Source: Candidatus Peregrinibacteria bacterium
GTDB lineage: Bacteria; Patescibacteriota; Gracilibacteria; CAIRYL01; GCA-016699755
Assembly: GCA_016699755.1 (NCBI GenBank)
Contig: CP065009.1
Location: 1,302,001 to 1,366,000 of the forward strand
Direction: 5' to 3'
DNA length: 64,000 nt
Each line of letters opens with the position of its first letter. Positions within the stretch are counted from its first letter, which is position 1. Under the pieces are notes generated by a model that saw only the letters and a program-made list of their open reading frames with translations, searched no databases and was not told the origin of the DNA. The position numbers were made by a program, and so were the translations under genes. Positions 16,229 to 25,204 of this stretch are shown piece after piece.

Positions 16229-17263
16229 ATGACGAAAAAATCACAACCACCAACAATTCGCTCATCCGCCGCAGAGTATTTGACTTTCGTATCTGCAACG
16301 GGCAATACGGAACAAGCCATAGAAATGCGCTATGAGGATGAAAATATCTGGTTAACGCAAAAAATGATGGCGGAACTCTATGGTGTTTCTGTTCAAGCGA
16401 TAGACCAGCACCTCAAGACATTGATCAAAGACGGTGAACTTGATAGAGCAACTATCAAGCAATACTTGATAGTTCAAAAAGAAGGGGTTCGGACGGTACA
16501 AAGAAAGGTAGATCACTACAACCTTCAATCCATCATCTCTGTTGGATTCAAAGTAGAAAATGAACGAGCGATACAATTTCGCAAATGGGCACGCCAGATT
16601 GTAAAGGACTATACTATACAGGGCTGGACCATGGATACGGAGCGACTGAAACAAGCTCATCAATTTGATAAAAAGTTTTTTGAGCGTCAGCTCCAAAAAA
16701 TCCGTGAAATCCGCTTGAGTGAGCGGATGTTTTACCAAAAGGTTACCGATATTTATATCACCAGCGTTGACTATGATCCATCGTCAAACACCACAAAAGA
16801 TTTTTTTAAGAAGGTGCAAAACAAGCTTCATTACGCCGTACATCGACACACTGCCGCGGAGCTGATTGTAAAGCGAGCGAATGCAGAAAAAGAAAATATG
16901 GGGCTGAGTACATGGGAAGCCGCGCCAGATGGGAAAATTCAGAAGTTTGATGTCTCTATTGCAAAAAATTATCTCACCCCAAAGGAGATGAACTTTTTGG
17001 AGCGTCTTGTTTCAATGTACCTTGATTATGCGGAGTTACAGGCGGAGCGCCATATTCCGATGATGATGGAGGATTGGGCAAAACGGCTGGACGGTTTTAT
17101 TGAGTTTAACGGAGCGGTGCTTTTGACCGATGCGGGGAAGATCAGTCATGAGGAAGCAAAACTGCATGCCGAAACTCAGTTCGAGAAATACCGTATTACG
17201 CAAGACAAGCTGTTTAAGAGTGATTTTGATCGGTTTTTAGAAATATTTCCTGATAAAAAATAA
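16229..17263 (+). CDS. RhuM-family protein inside the restriction operon
   Basis: This 344-aa protein matches the RhuM (virulence protein) family. The N-terminal part has a phage-antirepressor-like winged HTH (IWLTQKMMAELYGVSVQAIDQHLKTL, residues about 41-66) followed by YNLQSIISVGFKVENERAIQFRKWA, the hallmark of the family. The C-terminal part (about 190-300) is helical and resembles a Fic/DOC-like accessory region, but I see no HxFx(D/E)GN motif. RhuM proteins are often found among type I restriction genes and toxin-antitoxin loci; their biochemical role is not settled. It starts 1 bp after hsdM and its stop overlaps the next ATG (TAATG), so it is co-translated with hsdM. Confidence 0.9.
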   Translation: MTKKSQPPTIRSSAAEYLTFVSATGNTEQAIEMRYEDENIWLTQKMMAELYGVSVQAIDQHLKTLIKDGELDRATIKQYLIVQKEGVRTVQRKVDHYNLQSIISVGFKVENERAIQFRKWARQIVKDYTIQGWTMDTERLKQAHQFDKKFFERQLQKIREIRLSERMFYQKVTDIYITSVDYDPSSNTTKDFFKKVQNKLHYAVHRHTAAELIVKRANAEKENMGLSTWEAAPDGKIQKFDVSIAKNYLTPKEMNFLERLVSMYLDYAELQAERHIPMMMEDWAKRLDGFIEFNGAVLLTDAGKISHEEAKLHAETQFEKYRITQDKLFKSDFDRFLEIFPDKK

Positions 17264-17622
17264 TGCCACAAGAAACCACACAAAACGGCATAAATCAAGA
17301 GCGACTTCGAAAGATGCACAAAAAAGTCATTTTATATTTAGGGGGAGTTTTATATGCTGATATGAATGATATTCAAGAAGAATTTCATTTGAGTGAAAAA
17401 GAAAGGACTGCAATCGAAAGCATACTGGTGGATAGTGCCCTGATTAAAAAATTTTCAATTCTTGGTATAACAAAAGAAGGTATAAAACCTTATACGCTCA
17501 CGATGGAAGGATATAAAATGGTGGAGATTATGAAACCTTGGTACAGAAAAGCTGAGGTATGGATGGCAGTTTTTACCCTTTTTGTAGCTATTTTTACTTT
17601 TATTTTGGCAATAAAAAATTAA
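17263..17622 (+). CDS. Small hypothetical protein with a C-terminal membrane helix
   Basis: This 119-aa protein has an N-terminal soluble part that reads like a winged helix (LYADMNDIQEEFHLSEKERTAIESILVDSALIKKF..TKEGIKPYTLT) and a single C-terminal hydrophobic helix (about residues 98-116, VWMAVFTLFVAIFTFILAI). Its first residues, MPQETTQNG, echo the start of the next gene and of hsdS. A membrane-tethered HTH-like protein next to a HEPN-like gene could be an effector/antidote pair, but nothing in the sequence proves it. Start overlaps the rhuM stop by 1 nt and its own stop touches the next ATG. Confidence 0.65.
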   Translation: MPQETTQNGINQERLRKMHKKVILYLGGVLYADMNDIQEEFHLSEKERTAIESILVDSALIKKFSILGITKEGIKPYTLTMEGYKMVEIMKPWYRKAEVWMAVFTLFVAIFTFILAIKN

Positions 17623-17655
17623 ATGACACAAGCAACAACTACACAGAACGGCTGG
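17623..17655 (+). repeat. Duplicated start cassette, copy 1
   Basis: The first 33 nt of the HEPN-like gene match the first 30 nt of hsdS (18117-18146) except for one inserted triplet. Shared blocks are ATGACACAAGCAAC and TACACAGAACGGCTGGA. A weaker version opens the gene at 17263. Confidence 0.85.
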
Positions 17656-18120
17656 ATGCAACAACAAGAGCTTCTAAGTGAAGTTCAAAGATGTGTTGAT
17701 CTTTTTAATTCTCAAGTTTTTTTAAATAATTCCGTTTTTCGACAATCAGCTTTTATTGAGCTTCTGGTGCGTTTGAATTATGTGCTCCAAGTTTTAGATA
17801 AGAATTCCAAAAGAATAACCTGGACAGATGACCTTGAGGTAACCAAGAAGATCAAGGATATTACTGACTTGGTAAATAACTTAAGAAATGCAGCTTGTCA
17901 TCAAGAAAGCCGTCGTAATTTTGTAGAAGGCACAAATCTAAAGTTTGTTTTTAATACCATTACAGGAGAAGTGCCAAGAGCGATTCAAATTGGGAATAAA
18001 TTTTTAGGCTGTGATTATGCGGATGATATTGCTTTTTATTACGGAGATAAAAAAATCTATTTAGTTCGTCACATTAAAAAACTTTTGGAGGAATTACCTA
18101 ATTTGATAAAGACCAAATGA
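17623..18120 (+). CDS. HEPN-like protein with RNxxxH motif
   Basis: The 165-aa product is mainly helical and has a HEPN-type ribonuclease signature RNAACH (Arg88 to His93) after a long helix (SAFIELLVRLNYVLQVLDKN). HEPN proteins with this motif cut RNA in toxin-antitoxin and abortive-infection systems. The family assignment here rests only on the motif, the helical pattern and the defence setting. The first 11 residues, MTQATTTQNGW, almost duplicate those of hsdS at DNA level. It overlaps hsdS by 4 nt (ATGA). Alternatives are a structural HEPN without nuclease activity or an unrelated helical protein. Confidence 0.55.
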   Translation: MTQATTTQNGWMQQQELLSEVQRCVDLFNSQVFLNNSVFRQSAFIELLVRLNYVLQVLDKNSKRITWTDDLEVTKKIKDITDLVNNLRNAACHQESRRNFVEGTNLKFVFNTITGEVPRAIQIGNKFLGCDYADDIAFYYGDKKIYLVRHIKKLLEELPNLIKTK

Positions 18121-18146
18121 CACAAGCAACTACACAGAACGGCTGG
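18117..18146 (+). repeat. Duplicated start cassette, copy 2 (start of hsdS)
   Basis: This is the second copy of the cassette described at 17623-17655, here forming the hsdS start. Confidence 0.85.
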
Positions 18147-19346
18147 ACAGAAACGACACTTGGAGAAGTGTGCGAAGTTTCATCTTCAAAAAGAATTTTT
18201 GCAAAAGAATATCAAACCTCAGGTATACCATTTTTCAGAGGAAAAGAAGTCACGGAAAAATTTAATGGAAACAATGTCTCAACAGAATTATTTATTACAG
18301 AAAAAAAATATAATGAGATCAAGAGTAAGTTTGGAGTACCACAGGAAAATGACATTTTGCTAACATCTGTTGGAACTCTTGGAAACCCGTATTTGGTGGA
18401 AAAGAATTTTAAATTTTATTTCAAAGATGGGAATTTAACTTGGTTTCGTAATTATAAAAACATTGACCCAAAGTTTCTGTTTTATTGGATCGTTTCACCA
18501 GACGGAAAAGAATCATTATCACATTCAAAAATTGGCTCAACTCAGCAAGCATATACAATAGTTTCATTAAAAAGATCAGTGATCATACTCCCCTCACTCC
18601 CTGAACAACGCGCCATCGCCGCAGTGCTCTCGTCGTTGGATGACAAAATCGAACTGTTGCGAGAACAAAACAAAACATTAGAAGAAACGGCTCAAGCAAT
18701 TTTTAAAGAGTGGTTTGGGAAATATTCTGTAGACCGACCAGAAGAATTGCCGGAGGGGTGGAGAATCGGAACATTGGGGGATATATCGATAAACTATTCT
18801 GAGTCATTTAAATTTTCTGATAAAGAAGTGGTATTTATTAACACAGGAGATGTTTTGGAAGGACAATTTTTACATTCAAATAAAATTAGCCCTAACGGAC
18901 TTCCCGGACAAGCTAAGAAGGCAATCGGGTTGCACGATATTTTATATAGTGAAATTCGACCTAAAAATAAAAGATTTGCCTTTGTTGACTTTGACACATC
19001 TGATTATGTTGTATCTACAAAATTTATGGTTATCAGACCGATAAGTAGTTTTAGTCCATTTATTCTATATTTGATCTTAAAGAATCAAAATTCTATAAAT
19101 GAATTTAATACTATCGCAGAATCAAGATCTGGAACCTTTCCTCAAATTACTTTTGATTCTATTAAAAAATTTCCTGTGATAATACCTTCCATAAAGTCAC
19201 AGAGTGAGTTTGAACAAGTGTTAATCTCAATAATGAAAAAAGATAATGTTAACAATAAACAAATCCAAACCCTCTCCACTCTTCGCGACACTCTGCTTCC
19301 GCGGTTGATGCGGGGTGAGGTGAGGGTGGCTGAATTTTATACTTAA
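18117..19346 (+). CDS. hsdS: Type I restriction-modification specificity subunit
   Basis: HsdS determines the DNA target read by the HsdM and HsdR subunits. The 409-aa protein has the usual two target-recognition domains and conserved coiled-coil spacers. TRD1 (about residues 8-165) begins WTETTLGEVCEVSS and ends SLPEQRAIAAVLSSLDDKIELLREQNKTLEETAQ, the first spacer. TRD2 (about 210-375) begins WRIGTLGDISINYS and ends with the second spacer (SEFEQVLISIMKKD..STLRDTLLPRLMRGE). The ATG overlaps the stop of the HEPN-like gene by 4 nt. The DNA sequence recognised cannot be predicted. The repeated start cassette suggests recombination at this end of the gene. Confidence 0.95.
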   Translation: MTQATTQNGWTETTLGEVCEVSSSKRIFAKEYQTSGIPFFRGKEVTEKFNGNNVSTELFITEKKYNEIKSKFGVPQENDILLTSVGTLGNPYLVEKNFKFYFKDGNLTWFRNYKNIDPKFLFYWIVSPDGKESLSHSKIGSTQQAYTIVSLKRSVIILPSLPEQRAIAAVLSSLDDKIELLREQNKTLEETAQAIFKEWFGKYSVDRPEELPEGWRIGTLGDISINYSESFKFSDKEVVFINTGDVLEGQFLHSNKISPNGLPGQAKKAIGLHDILYSEIRPKNKRFAFVDFDTSDYVVSTKFMVIRPISSFSPFILYLILKNQNSINEFNTIAESRSGTFPQITFDSIKKFPVIIPSIKSQSEFEQVLISIMKKDNVNNKQIQTLSTLRDTLLPRLMRGEVRVAEFYT

Positions 19347-19356
19347 GCAGTGTCAT

Positions 19357-22065
19357 ATGAAAAAGATAGACTCTCAAATCATAGCAATTGATAAAGCAAT
19401 TTGTGGTAACATCCGAAAATTTGATGTCACAGAGAGAGGGCTACAGTCGCAAAACATTCTTTCTCAACTTAGAAATCTGATAGAACATGTCGCCTTGAAG
19501 ATGTTCGCAGGTCAGAAGGATATCGAGAATACCTATGAAAATATACAAAATGCACTTCAATTCATCCATACTCGGGGTAATCTGAAGTTCTTATCAAGAT
19601 TTCATAAGAATTTGCAGATCACAGCCTCACATTACACTTTGGATGAGGAGAATTCGGAAAGATTAATGCTTAAGTATTTCGAGTATCTAATCAGAATAAA
19701 ATCCTTTCTAAAAGAGAAATACGATTTGGATATCCTAGAGAATATTGCAGATTTTCCTATTGCCGATGATCCAGCCCTGAGGGAGTACTACGAAAAGATA
19801 GCAGTTAAAATTGATGAATCTGAATCACAGCGAAAGCAAAGTACGTATGATGACCGTTATTATATTCAGAAAATTAAGCCTTTTTTCATCGGTCTAAAGG
19901 TCTATTACGAAATCACTTTTACGGCCGCAAATGATCATGCTAGTAAGTTTGATAGAATTATCGCGTTCACAAAATATGATATTCCACCAAATTATGCCGT
20001 TAAACTGAGGGTTAGCCACGATGAGATTGAGGTCTTTGGAAAAACAATGCCCATTCAAATTATAGATTCCTGGGAGACTTCTATCCGGCCATGCGAACTG
20101 AATAATTTTGCCAACATATTTGGAGACCACACAAAAATACAAAGCGGTTCGACTGAATATCGTGAACTAATGGTTTTTCTCAAAAAAACCGGTCTTAATC
20201 TCGTCGAAATCATAGATTTTTCAGATGATTTATATTTGAAATTTGTTGGAGTGATCCAAAATAAAACAAAAACTACTCATTTTCTAGATATCCTGGATAA
20301 ATGTAGGGGCCTCATGCAAGGTGGTAAGTCCGGAGGTAATGTCATACGATATCTATTGTACAGGCTGAATAATAAAATTATAAAACAGCAATACAACAGA
20401 TATGAAAATTGCTCATTACTTTCAGATTTAAAGCTAAAATTTGGTTGTAAGCCATTTGATAAGATGCCCTTTACTACTTCGTTAATTTATCATAACCCAA
20501 AACTCTCAGATTTGCTTGATTGTATTAATCCGACCAGTCGGGTGCATGAGTTAATTGCAAGGCGCATACAAAATAATACAGAAATAAAAGGTCAATTATA
20601 CACTCCAATTAAAGATCTTGACGATTTTGAGGGAGTAGATACATTGGCAATTGATTACAACAGACTACTATATTACAAGCACACGCATCGTAAACTGGTA
20701 AATTATAAAGACTATTTTTTTATTAAAGGGTATGAGGAAGACGCTCTCCAAATTATCAGGAACTTAAAAGAACTGTCATCATCCGGCATAAAAAATTACT
20801 CAAGTTCTTTTGAATCTTGGCTTCAATCTTCAACACATAAGGTTGACTGTGAAGAAAAAATAGGAAAATTGAGAGTCATGTTTGAAAAATCAGAAGTTGC
20901 AGTAATATATGGCTCGGCTGGCACTGGCAAAACAACACTGATAAATCACATTTCTCATTTTTTTAATGACCAAGACAAGCTATTTTTGGCAAATACAAAT
21001 CCTGCCGTTGATAACCTAAAAAGGCGTGTCGATGCCTCAAAATCAAACTTCAAAACAATCGCAAAGTTTTTATCTAGTCGCAATGAAGATACAGAGTGCG
21101 ACATACTGATTATTGATGAATGTAGTACCGTAAGCAATACTGATATGCTAAAGGTCTTAGAAAAAGCCTCTTTTACTCTATTGGTACTAGTGGGCGACAT
21201 CTTTCAGATAGAATCTATTCGATTTGGAAATTGGTTTGGTTTAGCAAAAGAATTTATTCCGAAGACATCGATATTTGAGCTTACCAAACCATATCGCACA
21301 AAAAATAAGCAGCTTCTCGAATTTTGGGATAGCGTTCGAAATATTGATGACAACATGCTTGAGCATATTACGAAAAATAATTATTCGGCGAACCTGAACG
21401 ATTCTATTTTTGATCGTACTGGTAACGATGAAATAATTCTATGTCTTAATTATGATGGGTTATATGGAATCAATAACATTAACAAGTTTCTGCAAGGCAA
21501 TAATCCAAACATTTCTGTTGAATGGGGCGTGCAAATCTACAAAGTAGGTGATCCGATTCTTTTTAATGAGTCTAATAGATTTGCACCCCTTATTTATAAC
21601 AACTTAAAAGGCAGAATTTTAAATATTATGATTTTAGAAGATCAAATACAATTTGATGTTGAAATAGATAAAATAATAAACCAATTAGAAGCGAATCCGT
21701 ATAATTTTGAATTATTGGATAATTCTGAAGAAAATAAATCAGTAATCCGCTTTATCGTAAACAAATATCGAAGCACTGATGAAGATGACGAGTCATCTTC
21801 CATGGCGGTTGTACCTTTTCAAGTCGCCTATGCGGTATCAATTCACAAAGCCCAAGGGCTTGAGTATGATTCAGTTAAAATCATAATTACAAATGAGGTT
21901 GAAGAAATGATTTCTCACAATATTTTTTATACAGCTATTACAAGGGCTAAGAATAAATTAAAAATTTACTGGACACCAGAAACTGAAAAATATGTATTGG
22001 AGAGTTTATGTGCAAAGAGTAGCAAACAAGACATGAATATTCTTATGTCAAAATATCAACTTTAA
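19357..22065 (+). CDS. SF1 (UvrD/RecD-like) helicase with HEPN-like N-terminus
   Basis: This 902-aa protein lies in the restriction operon between hsdS and hsdR. The N-terminus carries RNLIEH (Arg39 to His44), a HEPN-type RNxxxH motif in a helical setting. A long region of no recognised family follows (about 60-500). The C-terminal ATPase has Walker A GSAGTGKTT (519-527, Lys525), Walker B LIIDECS (Asp587, Glu588), a GDIFQIESI motif and PYRTKNKQLLEF. UvrD-C-type motifs SIHKAQGLEYDSV (about 827-839) and YTAITRAKNKLKIY (about 857-870) complete the superfamily 1 core. The gene is more AT-rich than hsdM and hsdR, suggesting separate acquisition. A defence effector coupling nucleic-acid unwinding to RNA cleavage is an inference. 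Confidence 0.8.
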   Translation: MKKIDSQIIAIDKAICGNIRKFDVTERGLQSQNILSQLRNLIEHVALKMFAGQKDIENTYENIQNALQFIHTRGNLKFLSRFHKNLQITASHYTLDEENSERLMLKYFEYLIRIKSFLKEKYDLDILENIADFPIADDPALREYYEKIAVKIDESESQRKQSTYDDRYYIQKIKPFFIGLKVYYEITFTAANDHASKFDRIIAFTKYDIPPNYAVKLRVSHDEIEVFGKTMPIQIIDSWETSIRPCELNNFANIFGDHTKIQSGSTEYRELMVFLKKTGLNLVEIIDFSDDLYLKFVGVIQNKTKTTHFLDILDKCRGLMQGGKSGGNVIRYLLYRLNNKIIKQQYNRYENCSLLSDLKLKFGCKPFDKMPFTTSLIYHNPKLSDLLDCINPTSRVHELIARRIQNNTEIKGQLYTPIKDLDDFEGVDTLAIDYNRLLYYKHTHRKLVNYKDYFFIKGYEEDALQIIRNLKELSSSGIKNYSSSFESWLQSSTHKVDCEEKIGKLRVMFEKSEVAVIYGSAGTGKTTLINHISHFFNDQDKLFLANTNPAVDNLKRRVDASKSNFKTIAKFLSSRNEDTECDILIIDECSTVSNTDMLKVLEKASFTLLVLVGDIFQIESIRFGNWFGLAKEFIPKTSIFELTKPYRTKNKQLLEFWDSVRNIDDNMLEHITKNNYSANLNDSIFDRTGNDEIILCLNYDGLYGINNINKFLQGNNPNISVEWGVQIYKVGDPILFNESNRFAPLIYNNLKGRILNIMILEDQIQFDVEIDKIINQLEANPYNFELLDNSEENKSVIRFIVNKYRSTDEDDESSSMAVVPFQVAYAVSIHKAQGLEYDSVKIIITNEVEEMISHNIFYTAITRAKNKLKIYWTPETEKYVLESLCAKSSKQDMNILMSKYQL

Positions 22066-22073
22066 TTTTCTCT

Positions 22074-25000
22074 ATGACCAAAATTTTCGAATCCGACGTC
22101 GAGCAAATGACCATCGAGACTCTCCAGTCTCAGGGCTACACATATCTGACCCCAGAACAGCAAGAGGAGGAGCGACCAGATCTTTCTGATGTGGTACTGA
22201 AGGGGCGACTTCGTGATGCCATTAATCGATTAAATCCAGATATTCCTGCGGATGCACAAGAGTATGCGCTCAAACAGGTGATAAATTTACCAAGCCAGAG
22301 TCTCATAGAAAATAATGAAGCTTTTCATCGATACCTTACGGAGGGTGTACCCATTGAATATCAAAAGAATGGCGAAACAGTTGGGGGTTCTGTACAACTC
22401 GTAGATTTTGAGAATCCTACGGCAAACAATCTGATTGTAACGAATCAATTCACAGTAACAAATGACAATACCATCAAAAGACCAGATGTTGTGATTCTGG
22501 TAAACGGACTGCCACTTGTGGTAATCGAACTCAAAAATCCAACAGATGAAAATGCCACTGTTACAAAAGCGTTTACTCAGCTCGGAAACTATAAAAATGC
22601 CATTCCTGACCTTTTCTTTTACAATGGCTTGCTCGTCGCTTCCGACGGACTCGACGCCAAGGTCGGTTCACTTACTGCTGGATGGTCACGGTTTATGAAT
22701 TGGAAAACAGTTGATGGTGTAAAAGAAGATGCCGTTACGGTGCCACAGATTGATACCATGATCCGCGGAATGCTTCGACCAGATGTGATGCTTGATCTCA
22801 TCAAGCAATTTACTGTCTTTGAAAAAACAAAAAAAGAAGAATCGAAAACGGGGCTTATCCAAATCGAAACAGTAAAAAAGGTTGCGGCGTATCATCAGTA
22901 CCATGCGGTGAATCGGGCAATTGAATCAACCAAGGAAGCTGCCAAAGAAACAGGGAACAGAAAAGCAGGAGTGGTGTGGCATACTCAGGGATCGGGGAAA
23001 TCACTCTCAATGGTGTTTTATGCGGGAAAAGTGGTATTGGGGCTTGATAATCCGACAATACTGGTAATCACTGATCGTAACGACCTTGACGATCAACTCT
23101 TCGATACTTTCGCGGGATGCAAACAGCTCCTTCGTCAAGAACCCATACAAGCAAAGGATAGGCTTGATTTGAAAAAACTCCTCAAAACATCGGGTGGAGG
23201 AATTGTATTTTCTACCATTCAGAAATTTTCTCCTGAAGATGGCTCTTCAATATATGAGCTTTTATCTGACAGAAAAAATATTATCGTAATTGCCGATGAG
23301 GCGCATCGAAGCCAATATGGTTTTGGCGCAAAAACTCGTGAGACCGAAAAAGGAGTCGAAACTCGTTATGGAAATGCAAAATACCTCCGTGATGCCCTGC
23401 CGAATGCTTCATTCATCGGTTTTACAGGAACACCAATCGAAAGTGAGGACAGATCGACTCCTGCCGTATTTGGAGAATACATTGATGTTTATGACATTTC
23501 TCAGGCAGTAGAAGACGGTGCGACCGTTCGCATTTACTATGAATCACGGCTCGCTAAAGTTCACCTGAAGGAGGAAGAAAAGGAAAAACTCGATTATGAA
23601 GTAGAAGCAATCACCGAAGGAGAAGAATCAACCGCCAAAGAAAAAGCAAAAGCAAAGTGGACGCAACTGGAAGCCATAGTGGGACACAAAGACCGACTTG
23701 CTTCCGTGGCAGAAGATTTCATTAAACATTTTGAAACTCGACAAGAAGCCTTTGAAGGAAAAGCCATGTTTGTGAGTATGAGCAGAAGAATAGCTGTGGA
23801 GCTCTATGAAGCAATTATAGAACTCCGCCCTGAATGGCACGACACTGACCTGAAAAAAGGTGTGATAAAAGTGGTAATGACTTCGAGCTCTTCTGATCCT
23901 GCCAGTTGGCAACAGCACCACACGACCAAGCAAGATCGCAAGGCAATCGGTGAACGGATCAAAGATCCTGATGATCCACTAAAAATTGTTATTGTGCGCG
24001 ACATGTGGCTTACAGGCTTTGATGCTCCGTGCCTGCATACGCTCTACGTCGACAAGCCTATGAAAGGACACAATCTCATGCAGGCTATTGCTCGTGTGAA
24101 TCGTGTCTACAAGGATAAGCCAGGAGGTCTTGTGGTGGATTATATCGGCATCGCCTCAGACCTCAAGCGAGCACTTGCAACCTACACCGAAAGCGGCGGA
24201 AAAGGCGAACCGACACTGAATCAAGAAGATGCAGTTTCAACAATGCTCGAGAAGTTTGAAGTGGTGTGCCAACTCTTTGCAGGATTCGATTTTGAACGAT
24301 ATTTTGAGGCTGACACCCGAGAAAAAATGACTATTATTCTTGAGGCTCAAGAACATATTCTTGGAATAGAGGATGGGAAGAATAGATTTACAAAGGAAGT
24401 CGGACTCCTCTCCAAGGCTTTTGCGCTTTCTGTTCCGCATCTTAAGGCGATGGAGATTAAAGATGAAGTCGGATTTTTTCAAGCAGTAAAGGCTCGATTG
24501 GTAAAATTCGAACCAAGTGGAAGCGGTAAAAGTGATGAAGAAATTGAAACATCTATTCGACAAATTGTAGACAAGGCGGTGGTTTCCGAAGGAGTAATCG
24601 ATATTTTTGATGCGGCAGGAATCAAAAAGCCTGATATTTCCATTCTTGATGATGAATTTTTGGAAGAGGTAAAGGGTATGAAGCGCAAGAATGTTGCACT
24701 AGAGCTATTGAAAAAGATATTGAATGACGAAATCAAAGGGCGAAGAAAAAAGAACTTTATCCAAAGCAAAAAGCTCTCGGAGATGCTTGAGAATGCCATT
24801 AAAAAATATCAAAACAATCTCATCACTGCAGCTCAGGTAATTGAAGAATTAATCAATATCGCCAAAGAGGTGCGAGCCTCAGATGAGCGTGCAGATAATC
24901 TTGGGCTTACCGATTATGAAATTGCCTTTTATGATGCTCTTGCGAACAATGACAGTGCAAAGTCAGTATTGGGGGATGATGCCCTCAGAGAGCTTTCTCG

Positions 25001-25190
25001 TGTCCTTGTAGAGAAAGTAAAAGCCAACACCTCGATTGACTGGACAATCAAAGAAACAGTACAGGCAAAATTAAGAGCAATCGTAAAAAGAACCCTTCGG
25101 CTATACGGCTATCCGCCTGATATGGCAAAACTGGCAACAGATAATATCTTAAAGCAAGCTGAGCTACTTGCTGATGAATGGAGTGTGTAA
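22074..25190 (+). CDS. hsdR: Type I restriction enzyme endonuclease/translocase subunit
   Basis: HsdR translocates DNA and cuts it far from the recognition site when the site is unmethylated. The 1038-aa protein has the N-terminal PD-(D/E)xK nuclease (RPDVVILVNGLPLVVIELKNP, about residues 136-156). The SF2 translocase motors follow: Walker A in HTQGSGKSL (about 303-311), DEAHRSQYG (about 407-415) and FTGTP (about 451-455). The C-terminal helical region that docks on HsdM is present (about 760-1030). All motifs look intact. It starts 8 bp after the helicase and overlaps no downstream start; ATG 22074 is the natural start. Confidence 0.97.
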   Translation: MTKIFESDVEQMTIETLQSQGYTYLTPEQQEEERPDLSDVVLKGRLRDAINRLNPDIPADAQEYALKQVINLPSQSLIENNEAFHRYLTEGVPIEYQKNGETVGGSVQLVDFENPTANNLIVTNQFTVTNDNTIKRPDVVILVNGLPLVVIELKNPTDENATVTKAFTQLGNYKNAIPDLFFYNGLLVASDGLDAKVGSLTAGWSRFMNWKTVDGVKEDAVTVPQIDTMIRGMLRPDVMLDLIKQFTVFEKTKKEESKTGLIQIETVKKVAAYHQYHAVNRAIESTKEAAKETGNRKAGVVWHTQGSGKSLSMVFYAGKVVLGLDNPTILVITDRNDLDDQLFDTFAGCKQLLRQEPIQAKDRLDLKKLLKTSGGGIVFSTIQKFSPEDGSSIYELLSDRKNIIVIADEAHRSQYGFGAKTRETEKGVETRYGNAKYLRDALPNASFIGFTGTPIESEDRSTPAVFGEYIDVYDISQAVEDGATVRIYYESRLAKVHLKEEEKEKLDYEVEAITEGEESTAKEKAKAKWTQLEAIVGHKDRLASVAEDFIKHFETRQEAFEGKAMFVSMSRRIAVELYEAIIELRPEWHDTDLKKGVIKVVMTSSSSDPASWQQHHTTKQDRKAIGERIKDPDDPLKIVIVRDMWLTGFDAPCLHTLYVDKPMKGHNLMQAIARVNRVYKDKPGGLVVDYIGIASDLKRALATYTESGGKGEPTLNQEDAVSTMLEKFEVVCQLFAGFDFERYFEADTREKMTIILEAQEHILGIEDGKNRFTKEVGLLSKAFALSVPHLKAMEIKDEVGFFQAVKARLVKFEPSGSGKSDEEIETSIRQIVDKAVVSEGVIDIFDAAGIKKPDISILDDEFLEEVKGMKRKNVALELLKKILNDEIKGRRKKNFIQSKKLSEMLENAIKKYQNNLITAAQVIEELINIAKEVRASDERADNLGLTDYEIAFYDALANNDSAKSVLGDDALRELSRVLVEKVKANTSIDWTIKETVQAKLRAIVKRTLRLYGYPPDMAKLATDNILKQAELLADEWSV

Positions 25191-25204
25191 TATTTAATTG
25201 TTTT

